From Mastigias papua (Eukaryota; Cnidaria; Scyphozoa; Rhizostomeae; Mastigiidae), in the NCBI GenBank assembly GCA_964019165.1, contig OZ025281.1, forward strand, positions 3,851,240 to 3,915,239: a DNA stretch of 64,000 bases, given 5' to 3'. Made by a program: the position numbers and the translations under genes. Positions 23,673 through 36,799 of this stretch are shown piece after piece (within the stretch, counting starts at the first letter, position 1; the number at the start of each line of letters is the position of its first letter). The notes beneath the pieces are model-generated. The model searched no databases, was not told the DNA's origin, and saw only the letters and a list, made by a program, of their open reading frames with translations.

Positions 23673-24558
23673 TGCTACAAGGAATAGACTTCTGAAAATG
23701 ACACTACAGTTGAGACTACAAACTATTGCGAGCTATTCTCTCATGTTATTTCACTATTACTGATGGGCCCAATGACGTAACAGGGTAACCAATGTACCAT
23801 TGTTCATTACTTTACGTTATTTGCTAGATATTTCTCAGTGCACTACACGCAGCTTAACATAATTGTTGACCCGGCTAACTTTCTGGAATCATAAATCGAG
23901 ACTATGGATCTGTAATTGCAGGAAGTGTGGATTTGCAGGTAAGGTATAAAAAGTTATGGATTAATGTTATGGATCTGGGATGGCAATTAAAAACTTGGTC
24001 TTTAAAATAGATGCAGCATTTACGCAAAAAACCTGTGTAATGTGTGCTCATACTTCCAGACACAACGATTCTTTAGTTTGTTTGCTATATACGTTAGGAA
24101 TAAACTGCTGTTTGCAGAGCTGCTGATGCTTCCTCCAAAATGGTTCGATAGTAAGAGCCTGTTAAAAAGCGCTAAAACGTATCTTGCAGCTGAGAAAGCA
24201 AACTAGATATTGACTCCCTTCGTAATCTAAATTGCTGCCACGTTAAAAAAATAGCCTGAATACTTCGCCAATATGTATAAAAAGCATAGCATTGCAGGGG
24301 TAGCACCAGACACCACAGGCTATGGGGAATTTTAACAGACAGCTATGCAGACGAGAATGGTGTAACATGACAATGAATTATAATTTGATGGAAATATCTC
24401 GAATCCTTGAGTATTTTCTATTCGAACTGGGACGAATTGGCCTTTGAGATAACTGGGGATCTATCAATCTATAAATATATAAATATGTATAAAAATATAA
24501 ATATACATGTATATATGTATGTTTGTACTGTATGTTTGTATAAAAAAATTATATATAT

Positions 24559-24861
<303 letters not shown>

Positions 24862-24939
24862 TGTAATCCACATGGACATGGTCCTCTGCTTCTCAGTCAG
24901 TTTCACTGAACTTAGAAGTCGTTTTTTGGCTGACTGCAT

Positions 24940-25498
24940 TAATCACTCATGGGCTGGCGGATCCATATCAAGAATAAATAGTTTTGTTCCTCAAATCATC
25001 TGAATAACGATAATGGCTAATTAATGTTCCTTAATTCTGTGGCTTCTAAGATTGTTCATAGTGTTTATAGCCAGCTGCAGTAACAGCAAGACGTGTACAG
25101 CTTGTGAAAGGTTTATAGCTTATAGCACGTTTATAGCAGGTTACAGCTATATCTTCCTAAGATAATGATATATTCAAGCATTGACACTAATGGGTAAGAA
25201 ATAGGCGTGCCTTACCATTTCAAATTGCTCTTTCACTGAAGAATGCAGCTGTTGGAATTTATAAAGTTTATAGATGTACAAATGACAGTATTGATTTTAA
25301 TCGAGGCTAGTTAAATTGAAAGCTGCTTATTGATTGGTCAACTTTAAAATTTTACCTCTCTGGCAAGCCTTTTAATTACAGGTAGCGTGAATGTGCACTG
25401 GCTCTGTAATTCAGTCGTGAAAATCTTTACTGCGATTTACTGTCGATTTACTGCGAAACGATCGGTTCTAAGTCGCAACCATTTTTGTGTAAGTAGGA
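24940..25498. other. Gene-free stretch
   Basis: I see no gene, only short frames and AT-rich sequence, with a run of loosely repeated TTTATAGC words at 25060-25150. Confidence 0.5.
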
Positions 25499-26030
25499 TG
25501 ATTGATTGATCTACTACACAAATCGTACTGCCTTACCCATCAGGGTTCTACGCCCTTCCTTGTTCCATTTTCAAAACTTTATTGCCTTTATTTCAAAATT
25601 ATAATTCTTCATAAATCCTGTGGACTATATAATAATATAGTAGTAATATTTTTGTTTTAATACGAAGTACACCTTCAGCTAACTAAATCATTATTAAATA
25701 TCATAACGAAATAAAACATTTACCCTATAAACGAGCGTTGATCTTCCAGGTATTCGTGCTTTAACTGCTGAATCTAGCCCTTCAAATATGTTTTCAGTTG
25801 TTTCTTGAAACTATTTGGGGGTAGGTAACTCACGTAGTTCAGCAGGTATATCATTCCAAACCTTCAGGGCTGAGTAATGAAATCCTGTAGACTGGTGCAG
25901 CACTTCGTAAGATATATTCTTGTGTAGGCAAGTATGAGTGACGTCATCCTGTATTTCAATTTTCATTGTCTTTACTGAGAAAGTTCTCTGCACAACAGTC
26001 TTGCTCACTTGCTAAAGCATACTTTTTTCG
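25499..26030 (-). pseudogene. LINE reverse transcriptase C-terminus and 3' tail
   Basis: On the - strand 26008-25811 encodes FHYSALKVWNDIPAELRELP, the usual C-terminal block of these LINE proteins (compare the 3-5.3 kb copy). An AT-rich 3' UTR follows, and the copy ends in ATCAATCAATCA-like repeats near 25500. The rest of the element is missing. Confidence 0.7.
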
Positions 26031-26039
26031 TTCATTTTC

Positions 26040-27300
26040 AATAAATCCAAAGCAGCTTTAAAAGGGAGCAAAATTTGGGTCTTCCTATGTCCCCGTTGTT
26101 TAAATTACATGGGAACGTCGTTGTATCAATACCAGACATTCTGTGACAATAAAAGTAGTGAACTGCAGCTTGCATATAGGAATCCAAAGATCAAGTCGCC
26201 TAATCAAGGTAAAAGCACCTTGCTGTTGTGCTTTTTCTGATGAAATCTTCCGTGTCATGAATGCTGATGGAATAATATAACGACAGGCAGTGAGATACGA
26301 GTTGCGGAAAAAAGGGGGCTAAGGAACACAAAATGTGACTCGAAATTTTACGGCGTGGTACCATATTTCCTACATAAGAAAGCTTCACACGCGTAACTAA
26401 AGAAATACAGACATACTGAAATGACACGCTAGTGTTAATAGAGTACAGTTGATGTGCAATTGCTCGAATGTTCAGTTTTGGCACGTTTCTTTTATCAGAA
26501 ATCTTACCAGGTGGAAGGAAAAATTCTTTCGAGGTAGCAAATGCATCAGCTGTTGGGTAGTCAAGTTATCGAACATAAACTTATTTCTAACAATTCTAGG
26601 CTGTTTGCCAACTTTGCGAACGTTTCTGATTTTTAGCAACAATATTCATTTTGCAGTAACAGATCCATATCCACCTCATTATCCTTAACTTTAAAGGATG
26701 GCAATCGTCTAGCTTTGCCTGTGTTCTGCATTAGGCGCTTTTCGAGTTTATAGAATTGCCTTGTCCAAAAGCGCAGCCTAGACTAATACATCATACAATA
26801 AACCATAGAATCACGCCTCTCCTCTTCTAAAGAAATTCAGTATCTGTGTATATAATAACCAACAGATAGAAGCAACGTAATATGCAAAGTTGGTAGCATA
26901 TTTTAATGCCCCCCCCCCCCCCCCCGTTGCATTGGAGAAGAATCAGAAACACCATAGGCACGTATACTTTCTTCAAATCAGCGAAATAGAAGCGTTTGAT
27001 CGTTCTACTCCTTCACTGATAGGGGCAACTATTCCCTTTTCTACAGCGTACTGTAACTATTTTTTACTATGACGGGGGGCACGCCTAGATAGCTTATTTT
27101 AACTTGACATTAAACTAAGCAACGTGTTCATGTCTCCTACGGTACTCTTTGTAGCCGCACAAATATGTACAAACAATTAACTGCAACACGATTCAACAGG
27201 AAGCATTGACTTGCATAGCAACCCTGCGGCTAATAGATATGATTCGCTACTAATATGGTGTTTAGGGGTGAAGCGCATAGTGCAAGGGGCAAGGGACAAG
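26040..27300. other. Gene-free stretch
   Basis: No supported gene is present. A homopolymeric C run lies at about 26909-26925. Frames of 60-94 codons have no recognisable domain. Confidence 0.5.
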
Positions 27301-27317
27301 ATGTAAATGTAAGATAC

Positions 27318-27502
27318 AAAAGCAAGAGGCAAAGTGCAAGAGGCAAAGTGCAAGAGGCAAAGTGCAAGAGGCAAAGTGCAAGAGGCAAAGTGCAAGAGGC
27401 AAAGTGCCAGAGGCAAAGTGCCAGAGGCAAAGTGCCAGAGGCAAAGTGCAAGAGGCAAAATGCAAGAGGCAAAGTGCAAGAGGCAAAGTGCAAGCGGCAA
27501 AG
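27318..27502 (+). repeat. 14-bp minisatellite
   Basis: About 13 head-to-tail copies of GCAAAGTGCAAGAG and variants (GCAAAGTGCCAGAG) are present. Because 14 is not a multiple of three and the unit lacks stops, long frames appear in several phases on both strands. They are not genes. Confidence 0.95.
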
Positions 27503-27984
27503 CAGTAGCTCCCCGCAATATCCTGAATATGACATTTTGTGCTTCCTCGGACTACTTCGATACATTGGTAGCATTGATTGAACTCAATACTGCTTGGGGA
27601 GGGAAGTTTCAATGGATCCCGGTCTGCCAGTTTTCTTCATTTTTGCCATTTATTCATTATACTCCTCTAGTTTTACTCATAGTAGTCCTTCAGCTACTTC
27701 ATTAGATGTATCGATATTGTGATCCAAACAATCTTTCGATTTGATATAGTGCAAAGAAAAGGTGGCAGGTGTGTGAAAGATCTCTGAATGATGCATCCTA
27801 CAATATTTTATGCTTTCTTCTGAAATTGCAAATGTGGCCGGTGTAGCCATATACCAAACGATAGGGTTCTTTCAAGGCCAACTTTGAGGGCAAGAACGTA
27901 GCCAAGTGCAATCCAGGTATAAGAAACAGTCAATTCTAGATTTTAACCATCTCGCACAAATGCCGCTACACAAATGAGCCTTAA

Positions 27985-28134
27985 TTTTTCTTTTAGCTGT
28001 TGTAAGATTTTTATAAGATTTAAGTAGTTTTAATTTTAATTTCTCTATTTTACATTGATATTATAGCTTTTATTTTTGAGGATCCCCATGAAAAGCATCT
28101 CTTGGTGATTGGGCATCCTCTTTAAAGATTGTAT

Positions 28135-28166
<32 letters not shown>
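27985..28166 (+). repeat. LINE 3' tail with hairpin and (ATCA)n end
   Basis: An AT-rich 3' UTR is followed by the stem-loop sequence GAGGATCCCCATG...GGGCATCCTC (28078-28121) and then about eight ATCA units. The same layout occurs at 52070-52150 and 53330-53402, so this is the truncated 3' end of a LINE. Confidence 0.7.
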
Positions 28167-28168
<2 letters not shown>

Positions 28169-28929
28169 GCATGAACCATTGATGATAAAAGAGATCAAGT
28201 AAACTTTCTATCACACACTCTTTCAATAAGAATAGGGCCTATAGGAAGATCAAAGCTCGAAACCTCTGAAATCCAAGAATAATTCAAGAATATTGCAAGG
28301 ATCATTCTTCATCAAGAGTTAGAATTCTTCCTATTTGAGTTTTCTTTAGAAAATCAAACAAATTTTGAGCTTTACATATCCGGTCTGGGAGCCATTATGC
28401 TATGATATAACTCAATAACTCCTTGGGAAGTGTCAGCTACACAGTTTTTAGTATAAAAATATAGCCTATAAGAGTATTAATGCTCGAATCGCTAACAATT
28501 AAGAATAGTTAAAGAGTACTCTTAGGCTCAAAATCAAAAAGTTTAAGAGCATTAAGGCTCAGAGAGAAATTAGGCATTTTTATAAATACATGCATGAATT
28601 AAATCCCTTATGCTTATGCGAGGAAATATTACATTGATTGCAAGCATTTAGCGAGAGAGTGTCATCTGCTGTTTGAAATGTGTGCTAGAACAAAGACAGC
28701 TGAACTGGCTGTGTCGCAACTGTATTTGGCAACTTTAACATCTAGTATAACAGTTCTGTCCAATATGACAATTTCTAGTGATGACTTTTGCCTTAAGTCC
28801 TCAAATATACAAAGAATTTGTTAAGTATTCTATGAAAGGTGCTGTTATTCCGACAGGTTTTGCTAAAAGTCTTGCAAGAGAGAACCGATGTTGTTTGGCT
28901 AGCTGTGTGTTGAGCTCTATGATTTTGGC

Positions 28930-28937
28930 AATAAAAA
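28930..28937 (+). promoter_or_regulatory. TATA-like box of gene E
   Basis: GCAATAAAAACACC lies about 90 bases before the ATG of gene E. It is a plausible but weak TATA element. Confidence 0.3.
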
Positions 28938-29023
28938 CACCAAAGAGATTCATATAGTCTGTATTTGTGAGTATCGTGGCACAGTGTTCATCACAACAGA
29001 TTATTTCACTCCACTATATCAAA

Positions 29024-31893
29024 ATGAAGTTGCTGATTGTCGTTCTGTTTGCCGTCTTGGCTGTTTCTTTTGCCATGGAGAAGAGGCATGTTTTTGAGGT
29101 AAAGTATACTTGTTTGTATTTAGGTAGCTTCATAGCTGTATTAAGTTTATATTTTAAAAAACCATAAGTCATAACCACGCTTATACTTTTTGTTTGATTT
29201 CTCAAAACTTTCATTGCCCTCCGGCAACCTCCTCCGTAAGAAAGATACTTATTTGATTGAAGCTAATAGGCAGAAAAGAGCAGAAATGTGTGGAAAGCTT
29301 CAGTTGTAATGAATGTAACTTAGAGTGGACTCCGAAGTCACTTAAATTTCGTATGAATTCGAAAATCCTGAAATGGTGGGAGGAAGGTGATTTCAACAAG
29401 TTGCTTTGAAGTTTGCCTTAAACTAGACAATGTTCTAATTAATATCTAATTACAAGATAATGTTACTGTTTTCACTATCTAAATGTTATGCTCACTGTAA
29501 AGAGATGAGGCATTACCCATCTCTGAATATACCATCAGTTACGTCCAGTATGCTAAAATATATTAGCAAATGTTTCCATTCTTCGTGTAATACTGAAAAT
29601 CCTAATATCTCACAGACAACTACACGGATTCACAAACCTGCTCTTTGGCTGATTTTCTAGTATAGTAGTTTTTGCAATATAATTAACTAAGTGAGAATTC
29701 TTTCAAAATTAAGAAACAGGAGAAAAGATTAAAGGATCGCTATTAGGAGAAGGGAGTAGGGGGTATATCCGATTTTTATAAAAATCAGGTTTCTAGCTTC
29801 AGACTGGATGCTTCTCAATATTCTGTGAAGTTCAGCTTGTACCCTATTGTATATTCAAAATTAAGTAAAAATTAGTTGATAGTTTTCATTGCGTCCCTCG
29901 CAATAGGAAAAGAGACACTTAAACACTAAAAAAGCGATTTTCTACAAAGTAAGCGGATAAAAGAACAGAGAGAAGGGATGGCCTCCTGCAAATACAGTTT
30001 AAAATATTTTTAGAAGTTGCTTGAAAGACGATACAACCTTGAGGGGAGAAGAAGATTGTTCAGGCTCTCTGATGTATACATGTAGCTGCCTTCAAACTGG
30101 TTTTCAATTTGAATTATTGCCTTGAAATATTATTGTAGTGTGTACAAAGTGAATTATCTTAAAGGAGGAATTTTTAAATTTTCCTTTGAAGATCGGCTTG
30201 CCTGTGTTTTCTACACTTTGCGTGGGCTTACCTGTTCTTCTTAATTCTTGCACGATTTGAAAGATTTCTACTGGTATTGCTTAAACCACGAAAGAGTTCT
30301 TCTTCGTTACATCAATCTATATAATGCTAAAATCTAACTTTTGACTAACATCAATCTATATAATGCTAAAATCTAACTAACGTTTTGAAGTGGATTCATT
30401 TGGGAAAATATTTCGACGCCCATGCATTTAGATTTTCGCTTTTCACATTATAAAAAACATATAGTAGTCAGCACAATAAAAGAGAAATGGCAACTAAACC
30501 AATCCATAGGTAAAATATACCTATTGATAACCTATTGATAGCTATTAACCACAGTCAGTCTATACCTGAGTGCAAGGATGAGTGAGCCTGATTTAGTCCG
30601 CCTTCTACAGCTTACTATCTATCAAATAAGCCCACTCCTACAGTGTGATTTGCGGGTTCCTACATCCCTTCCTGACAAAAATTCTTTCGACTAGGCCCGT
30701 CGGAACGAAATTGATATTGGAGGGGGGGCTGTAAATAAAGCAGACTGCACTTGGCTCCGGGAGAATTTTTGTTCGACCACGCCCTTTAGATTGCTTGAAA
30801 GCAACCTGGCTATACAAATTGCCATTTTTAATGGATGAATTACTATTTACAGAATTAAGAAGATTTTTGAAATGGAAGTTGTAAATTGGCTGGGATCTAT
30901 GTATTTGCAGTCACCTACTAACATTACCTGTGGCCGGAAAAGCTAACGGAATACTTTGCCGTCATTGACAGCAAAACTTTCCTACTGTCTCCGTGCAATG
31001 CACGCCAGCAATCAACTTAAGAAATCAAAAACACTGCCAAAACAAAATTTAAGGATCCTCTTAACACTCTTTTTCAATCACCTATGCTTGTGTACTTTTG
31101 TGTGCTACATTAACTTATGAAAAGCTTCTGGGCGTCACTTTTGACAAAAAGCTAAGCTTCACAAAACATGTCCAAGATTTATGCAAAAAGGCACACCAAA
31201 AATTGCATGCGCTTGCCCGACTATCTAATTATATATATCCTATTAAATTAAAACTACTAATGGATGCTTTCATTACATCACAGTTCAACTACTGTCCACT
31301 TGTTTGGATGTTCCACGACAGAAGGGCTAATGCCAAGATAAATAAGGTCACCGAGAGAGCTTTGCGAATTGCATGCAATGATAGTGGAAATAATTCTATG
31401 AATAATTATTGTAATTATAATAAATCTCTGACTGTTCATCAACGCAATCTGCAGTTGCTTATGATAGAAATATTCAAGACAAAGAATAACCTTAATCCAA
31501 CTTTTATGAAGGATATCTTTGTAGTAAAAAATAGCTATTATAGCTTGCGAAATCCAAATCATTTTCAACTGCCGAATGTAAGAACAACAATATATGGCAT
31601 AGAAAATATTCAATTTAGAGGCTGCTCCTTATGGTCCTCACTACCCAATAGTATGAAAAACAGTGAATCTCTGCAAGAATTTAAAAGAAGAATAAAACAT
31701 TGGGGTGAAATAAGTTGCAACTGCAGATTGTGTAAAGTTTTTATAAAGGATATAGGGTTTTTAAATTAGTTTGTATTTAACAATTACCGGTAATTAGATT
31801 ATTCTTAGTTTTGTTTTTCTTTAATTTTAGTATTAGTTGGCCTTAATTAGCTTCTTTTAGCTATATATATAGCAAAGCCAACTGTAAATAAAT

Positions 31894-31928
<35 letters not shown>

Positions 31929-34780
31929 TTTAATACACAAATCTCTGTTCGAAAATTGTCAAAAAATCTGCTTACCAAATAATCAAATTACTAAACAATA
32001 CTATCGATGATGAAGTGTTTTAAGGTTGATGGAACATAAAAGTCAGACCCTGACGCCCTCCTAGCATCTTCGCATAACATTCAGTTTTCAAGATTTCACT
32101 TTCTTCGCTCATGCTGTTTAACGTTCCTGATCAAGTATGCATACGTTGGTTCTTTGAACACGCAATAAATGATTGAAAGGGATAGCTGGTAACTGAACTG
32201 GTTAATATTTTTGCGAATTTATAGTATGACCTTGCACTGTTTTCTCGAAAATCTAAAGAGCAAATAGTTGCAAAATATTGGGGGAGCTGAAGCCCCCCCC
32301 AGCCCCCCCCCCCCGGCTCCGACGGGCATGTCGACAAATGACTAAATTATGCAATTTCGCTTGTAAATTATTTGAGTGTTTTGGAAGGAGCCCAGTTAGA
32401 CCAGTTAGGTACTGCAATGAAGCAGACAGCTCACGAATTTGACACATTTCACAAAGTCACAAATTCACACAAATTTATAATATTCTGCGACAAATTGAAC
32501 ACATACTGCTTAAAAACAGTCAGCAAATAGTTTGCGTTCATGAAGATCAAGCCAATTTTGTTGGCAAATTGTAGGTTTTACATCCTCAAAGAGAACTTTT
32601 ACTAATCACCTTGCTTTTGCTTCTCGGTCAATAAGAAGAGAAAGTCTACATCACCGTCCTTAATTCATTTTGGTTCAATGGAAAGTGATTTAAGGCTTTA
32701 GTTCTGTTATGCAAACTCATAAATAGACAGTTAGGTGTAGGGCTTTTCAGGGGCAGACTGGTGAGGGATGCTGGGATGTGATTGCATCCTGGACCCACCG
32801 AGTCTAATTTTGTTCTACTACTTGTTAGTTGAGAAAACTAAATGGCCTCACCCAATATGGGTCCCTTTCATAAAGTCAGTCCACTCCTGTACCTCTGCTG
32901 CTGACCTTTGGGTCCAGAAATCCAGATGGTACAGGATTGGAGGATGTAAATCTGAATCTAATGTTACAATGTAAAACAATCTTTTGATTTCACCTATTTG
33001 CTCCAAAGAATATATTGAATTCATACTATTTGTTGTGCGATGCACAGTGGCATTCCCGACACCAAATACTTCATTATGTTCTGTGGGGAATTTTGTCTCA
33101 CTCAGTGTAGCAAGCACTATGATATGGGTCGCACCATACATCGATAAAATCTAAGGGCAAATAGAGAAAGGCCGTATTGTCAAATGCAACAGGTTAAGAT
33201 GGGTGTATTAAATATGGTATCGTTTTAGTTGCGAAGACATTTCTATCAAACATATGATCATGATGGTGATGTTGATGTTGATGATAATGACGACGACGAC
33301 GACGACGACGATGACGACGACGACGACGACGATGATGATGACAATAATGATAATGAATGATGATGATAATAATAATCATAATAATGATGAAGATGGTGAT
33401 AATGATGGTGATGATGATCGTAATAATAATGGCAGTGGTAATGATGATGATGGTGCTAATGATAATGATGCAGGTGGTGGTGTTGGTGTGGTGGTGATAA
33501 TGATGAGATCGAAAAAGCGGGAACATTCTTTAAACATACGTTTTTAGTGTAAACAAAGAGAGTTCATTGTTTCACTTGGACATTTCAAGTAAACAACGGT
33601 ACTTCGGTTCACCTTTCGGTCGCCATCTGACGTTTCATATTCTGACGAGTGCAGGACGAAAACAGCTTTGCAGTATGCTTAAAGAAGGTTCCCGCTTGTT
33701 CAAGCTGTAATTGATGGAGATGGTGGTGGTGATAATGATGGTGATGGTGATGATGATGGTGATGATGGTGATGAATATGAAATCGGTGACGATGATGCTT
33801 CAGTCTTCAGCTCTCCAAAGTAACTGCTGGGGTAACAGGGCTGTAGCCTATTCATTCAGCACTTTTAAATAACTTGCAGGTGGCCCACTAACCCTAGGGC
33901 CACCCCAGCACCCATAAGGGGCGTAACAGGAAGAAGAAGAAAAATTACGATGATATAAAGATATGAAAATATTGTCCCGTTGATCACACTAGCAACCAAA
34001 ACAGATGGCTATCAAATTTGAAGCTAGAATATTTCCTCAAATAAATGTTATCAATGTTGCCTGTATTTAGTAATGTATATATGCATGTATATGGTGATGG
34101 AATCTCGCTTCGTTGTAGAGATGCTACAAGAATGAAGAGTGTGGTGCTGGTAGGTGCTGTGTTGGCCTGAAGTATTACAGGTTCTGTGCTGATTATCTCA
34201 AAGAGGGTTCTCTTTGTGCAATTAGGGTGAGTAGTCTTAAAGATAGCAATACTCAACTTAGCTCCAGAACAAGGCATTTCCCTAGACTAGGGTTGTCCTC
34301 AACCTGTTTAACAGAGCCCCCAATATCTGAAGGGCTCGGAAGCACGTTTACAAAGTGGTTTTTATAGTGAAAGGAGAGAATAGCATTTTAAGTAAAGAAG
34401 TAACAACTTTCCTGAATAAGATCTGCAGATTTTTGTCTATAGATTACTAACTAAAATGAACTGAGCCACAGTGGAAAGGGCCTGGTGTCTAAATTTACAC
34501 GTAAGCCATGTTTCTGACGGCGTGATTAACACAGAAATGCAATCTTTAGCAGCATTAGTTGCATGGATGGAAAGCAATGAGGAGAATGTATTCTACATTC
34601 CCTTTCAAAATATATATTTTCCCACCCAGCTCATATTTCAAAAGCTAGTTTAAATTATGTATTATGCGTTTGTAGAGCAAACTCTCATGTGGATGCAGCC
34701 CTGAATTGGTATGCAAAGGGTCATACCTCTTGAAGAGATGTGTCAAAGAAGATGCCGGCAGTGGCGATGATCTTCTCTAA
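29024..34780 (+). CDS. Gene E: secreted ten-cysteine prokineticin/Dkk-C-like peptide with acidic tail, 95 aa
   Basis: The exons are 29024-29098, 34119-34226 and 34676-34780, phase 0, with GTAAAG/GTGAGT donors and TTGTAG acceptors. Exon 1 is a signal peptide (MKLLIVVLFAVLAVSFA) then MEKRHVFE with a KR site. Exon 2 (36 codons) has C-x5-C-x4-CC-x8-C-x9-C with CGAGRCC and YLKEGSLC. Exon 3 has LSCGCSPELVC, a last Cys nine positions on, then an acidic tail KEDAGSGDDLL. The GAG between the second and third Cys and the x4-CC spacing are those of prokineticin-type domains. Intron 1 is 5.0 kb and holds a LINE fragment with a TGA-repeat tail (31098-31926), simple repeats and DNA-element scraps. This gene is divergent from gene D, 6.1 kb away. 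Function is unknown; extracellular action is expected. Confidence 0.85.
31098..31926 (+). pseudogene. LINE reverse transcriptase C-terminal half with (TGA)n tail, inside gene E intron 1
   Basis: An uninterrupted 223-codon frame (31098-31769) reads KLLGVTFDKKLSFTKHV, LMDAFITSQFNYCPLVWMFH and IQFRGCSLWSSLPNSMKNS. This is the thumb and C-terminal region typical of jockey/CR1-like LINEs. A 127-base 3' UTR and about ten GAT/TGA triplets (31897-31926) end the copy. The 5' end, with the endonuclease and the catalytic YADD box, is missing, so this is a 5'-truncated but otherwise little-decayed copy. Confidence 0.85.
32275..32340 (-). repeat. G/C-rich transposon end
   Basis: On the - strand the sequence GCCCGTCGGAGCCGGGGGG, followed by GCTGGGGG, resembles the left ends of the elements at 44625 and 49468. 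It is probably one terminus of the same kind of element. Confidence 0.4.
33254..33790. repeat. (GAT/GAC)n-rich simple repeat region
   Basis: Two stretches (33254-33500 and 33715-33795) of degenerate GAT, GAC and GGT triplets are separated by ordinary sequence. Asp/Met-rich and His-rich frames across them are artefacts. Confidence 0.9.
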
Positions 34781-35282
34781 CAAAGTTCAACAATATATAC
34801 GAATATATCATAATCCTATGTACAACATATCTGAACGATTTGCGATGCGGATGGAATGAATAGCTTCAAAACTGCTTCCTCTCTTTTTCATCTCTGAATG
34901 TTCTTATTTGGAGGATATAAAGTTGGATTCAATTGTGTTTTAATTGTGCACTTCTTGATATGCCCCTTTATGCTCGATATAGCAAGTGATTGTGTCACCC
35001 CCAAAGCTCCAAATAGGAGACACCTACAGTTCTACACTCTCATAAAATGGTGGGCAGAGTTTTTCCCTGAAATTGCATTCTGGGAGTGATACAACTTATT
35101 ACCTAGCAAGTTTTCTGAGATGCAAAATAACAGATTAATTCAATGTTAAAATGAATGTTCAAGTTAATGTTATAAAATTTAATATATTATGTAAATTATA
35201 CCGAAGTTTCTTTACATCCAGGTTTTAAATTCCTTTTAAAAGCACATGAGAAATTACATTCCAGTATTATTTACTAGCTACA

Positions 35283-35560
35283 TTACATAGCTCAGTGAGT
35301 GGCCAAGCGGTTCAGTTGGCTTCCGTTAGCTAGCTGAAGTTAAGCTTGGCTGTGCTATGTCAGCAACTGGATGGGCGACTATCCAGATAGACGACCAAAG
35401 CAACTCACTCCGCCGTCCTTCGGAAGGGACTTTAAACTAGAGGTCCCATGCCTGAATGTGGCATGCACAGTAGGCCTAAATTATCTGAAAATGCTAGATA
35501 AACAGCCTACTCAAAATAAAGTAGACAATAACAATGACAACAACAACAACAACAACATAT
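35283..35560 (+). mobile_element. SINE-like element with 5S-rRNA-like segment and (AAC)n tail
   Basis: The head contains TGGCCAAGCGGTTCAG (tRNA-like). Then come GAAGTTAAGC and, 22 bases later, AACTGGATGGGCGAC, which match the internal promoter region of 5S rRNA genes in order and roughly in spacing. A central CCTTCGGAAGGGACTTTAAA hairpin-like segment is of the type seen in conserved SINE central domains. The copy ends in (AAC)n near 35539-35558. Whether the head is tRNA- or 5S-derived is not settled. Confidence 0.5.
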
Positions 35561-36209
35561 ATTGCAAGAAAGATACCCCGGGGAATAATAGCTAAGACTA
35601 CCCCTGGGCCATTACATAGGAAAATAAGAAAATGCAATAACAAATGACCATATTCTACCAGTGACAATATGCAAACATAACGAAGTTTTGTAGAGCATTT
35701 ATTATCCTGCAAAAATCCTTACTTAATTCCTTTTGAGCCTAGTGCTTTGCTGTGCAATGTAAATATATATATGTATATTGTTTGCTATACAAAGCCATTA
35801 ATGGGCCCGAACCAGAGCCATGGGCCATGGGTCAGGAAATTAGGGTTATGGCCCGGGTACAGTTTTAGACCCGGAAGAACTGACAACATCTGCCCTAATT
35901 AGGTTTAGAATTCATTCCTTCATCGCTGATTATATCCTGAAACATCAGTGTGAAACTAAAAACCATTACAAATATATTGAATATGAAGTACACTAGGGAA
36001 TGATAAAGGAAAATGCCAGAACACAAACACGCGAATGCAACATTCAGTTTTAATAGTTACTATACATTCTCGAAATGGCGCATTTCGAAGACACCCCATG
36101 GAAAAGCCCTTACAAAGAAAGCCCCTCTAATAAGCACAAGGCCAGAATTGTTTATGCGCATATTATGAAGAAAAAGAGTCTCTCAATGAATTTTTATGGG
36201 GAATGTGCC

Positions 36210-36685
36210 AGATACATCAACATCATCATCAACAGGCAGTGTCTCTCTGTGCCCGCTCACCAACAAGAGGAGGTCCCCAACTACAGGCTAGCCGGCTGTG
36301 CTATCAGCACCATCATCATCATCATCATCATCATCTTCATCATCATCATCATCATCATCATTATCATCATCAGTCTTTTTCCTGTACGCCCCTTACGGGG
36401 CCTAGGCTGACCCTGAGGTCAGTGTCGCCTTCAAATTGTTTAAAAGAGGTGATTGAGTCGGCTACACTCAATCCACTCTGTTACCCCAACAGTTACCTAT
36501 CAGAGCTGCAGCCTGAAGCTGCTGTGCCTGACTTTCACTGGAGGGGCCTGGTTGGACAGTTTGCCACAGGTCGTCAACATCTGCCCTAATTCTGAATCTC
36601 TACGAAATGAATCACTATCAACTTAAGGGCAGTGTCTCTCTGTGCCCACTTGCCACTACGAGGAGGTCTCCAACCATGGGCTAGC

Positions 36686-36775
<90 letters not shown>

Positions 36776-36790
36776 TATCATCAGCATCAT
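36210..36790 (+). repeat. Repeated block with (CAT)n tails
   Basis: A ~70-base block (GGCAGTGTCTCTCTGTGCCC ... GAGGAGGTC ... GGCTAGCC) occurs at 36235-36295 and again at 36628-36687. Each copy runs into a (CAT/ATC)n tract (36307-36370 and 36688-36785). The sequence between, with CCCCTTACGGGGCC, also resembles inverted sequence near 33885-33930. It is probably one dispersed element family with microsatellite tails. His- and Ile-repeat frames are artefacts. Confidence 0.6.
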
Positions 36791-36799
36791 AACCACTCT

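Noticed and set aside
27177..27705. Four overlapping 108-123 codon ORFs with Leu/Ala/Cys or Lys/Arg/Gln repeats
   Set aside because: They arise from a 14-bp minisatellite that is open in several frames. No single frame is preferred and the repeats are not diverging as codons.
33194..33547. Asp/Met-rich and His/Ile-rich ORFs
   Set aside because: They are GAT/GAC simple repeats.
35283..35360. tRNA gene
   Set aside because: A tRNA-like A-box word is present, but no cloverleaf can be closed. It is better explained as the head of a SINE.
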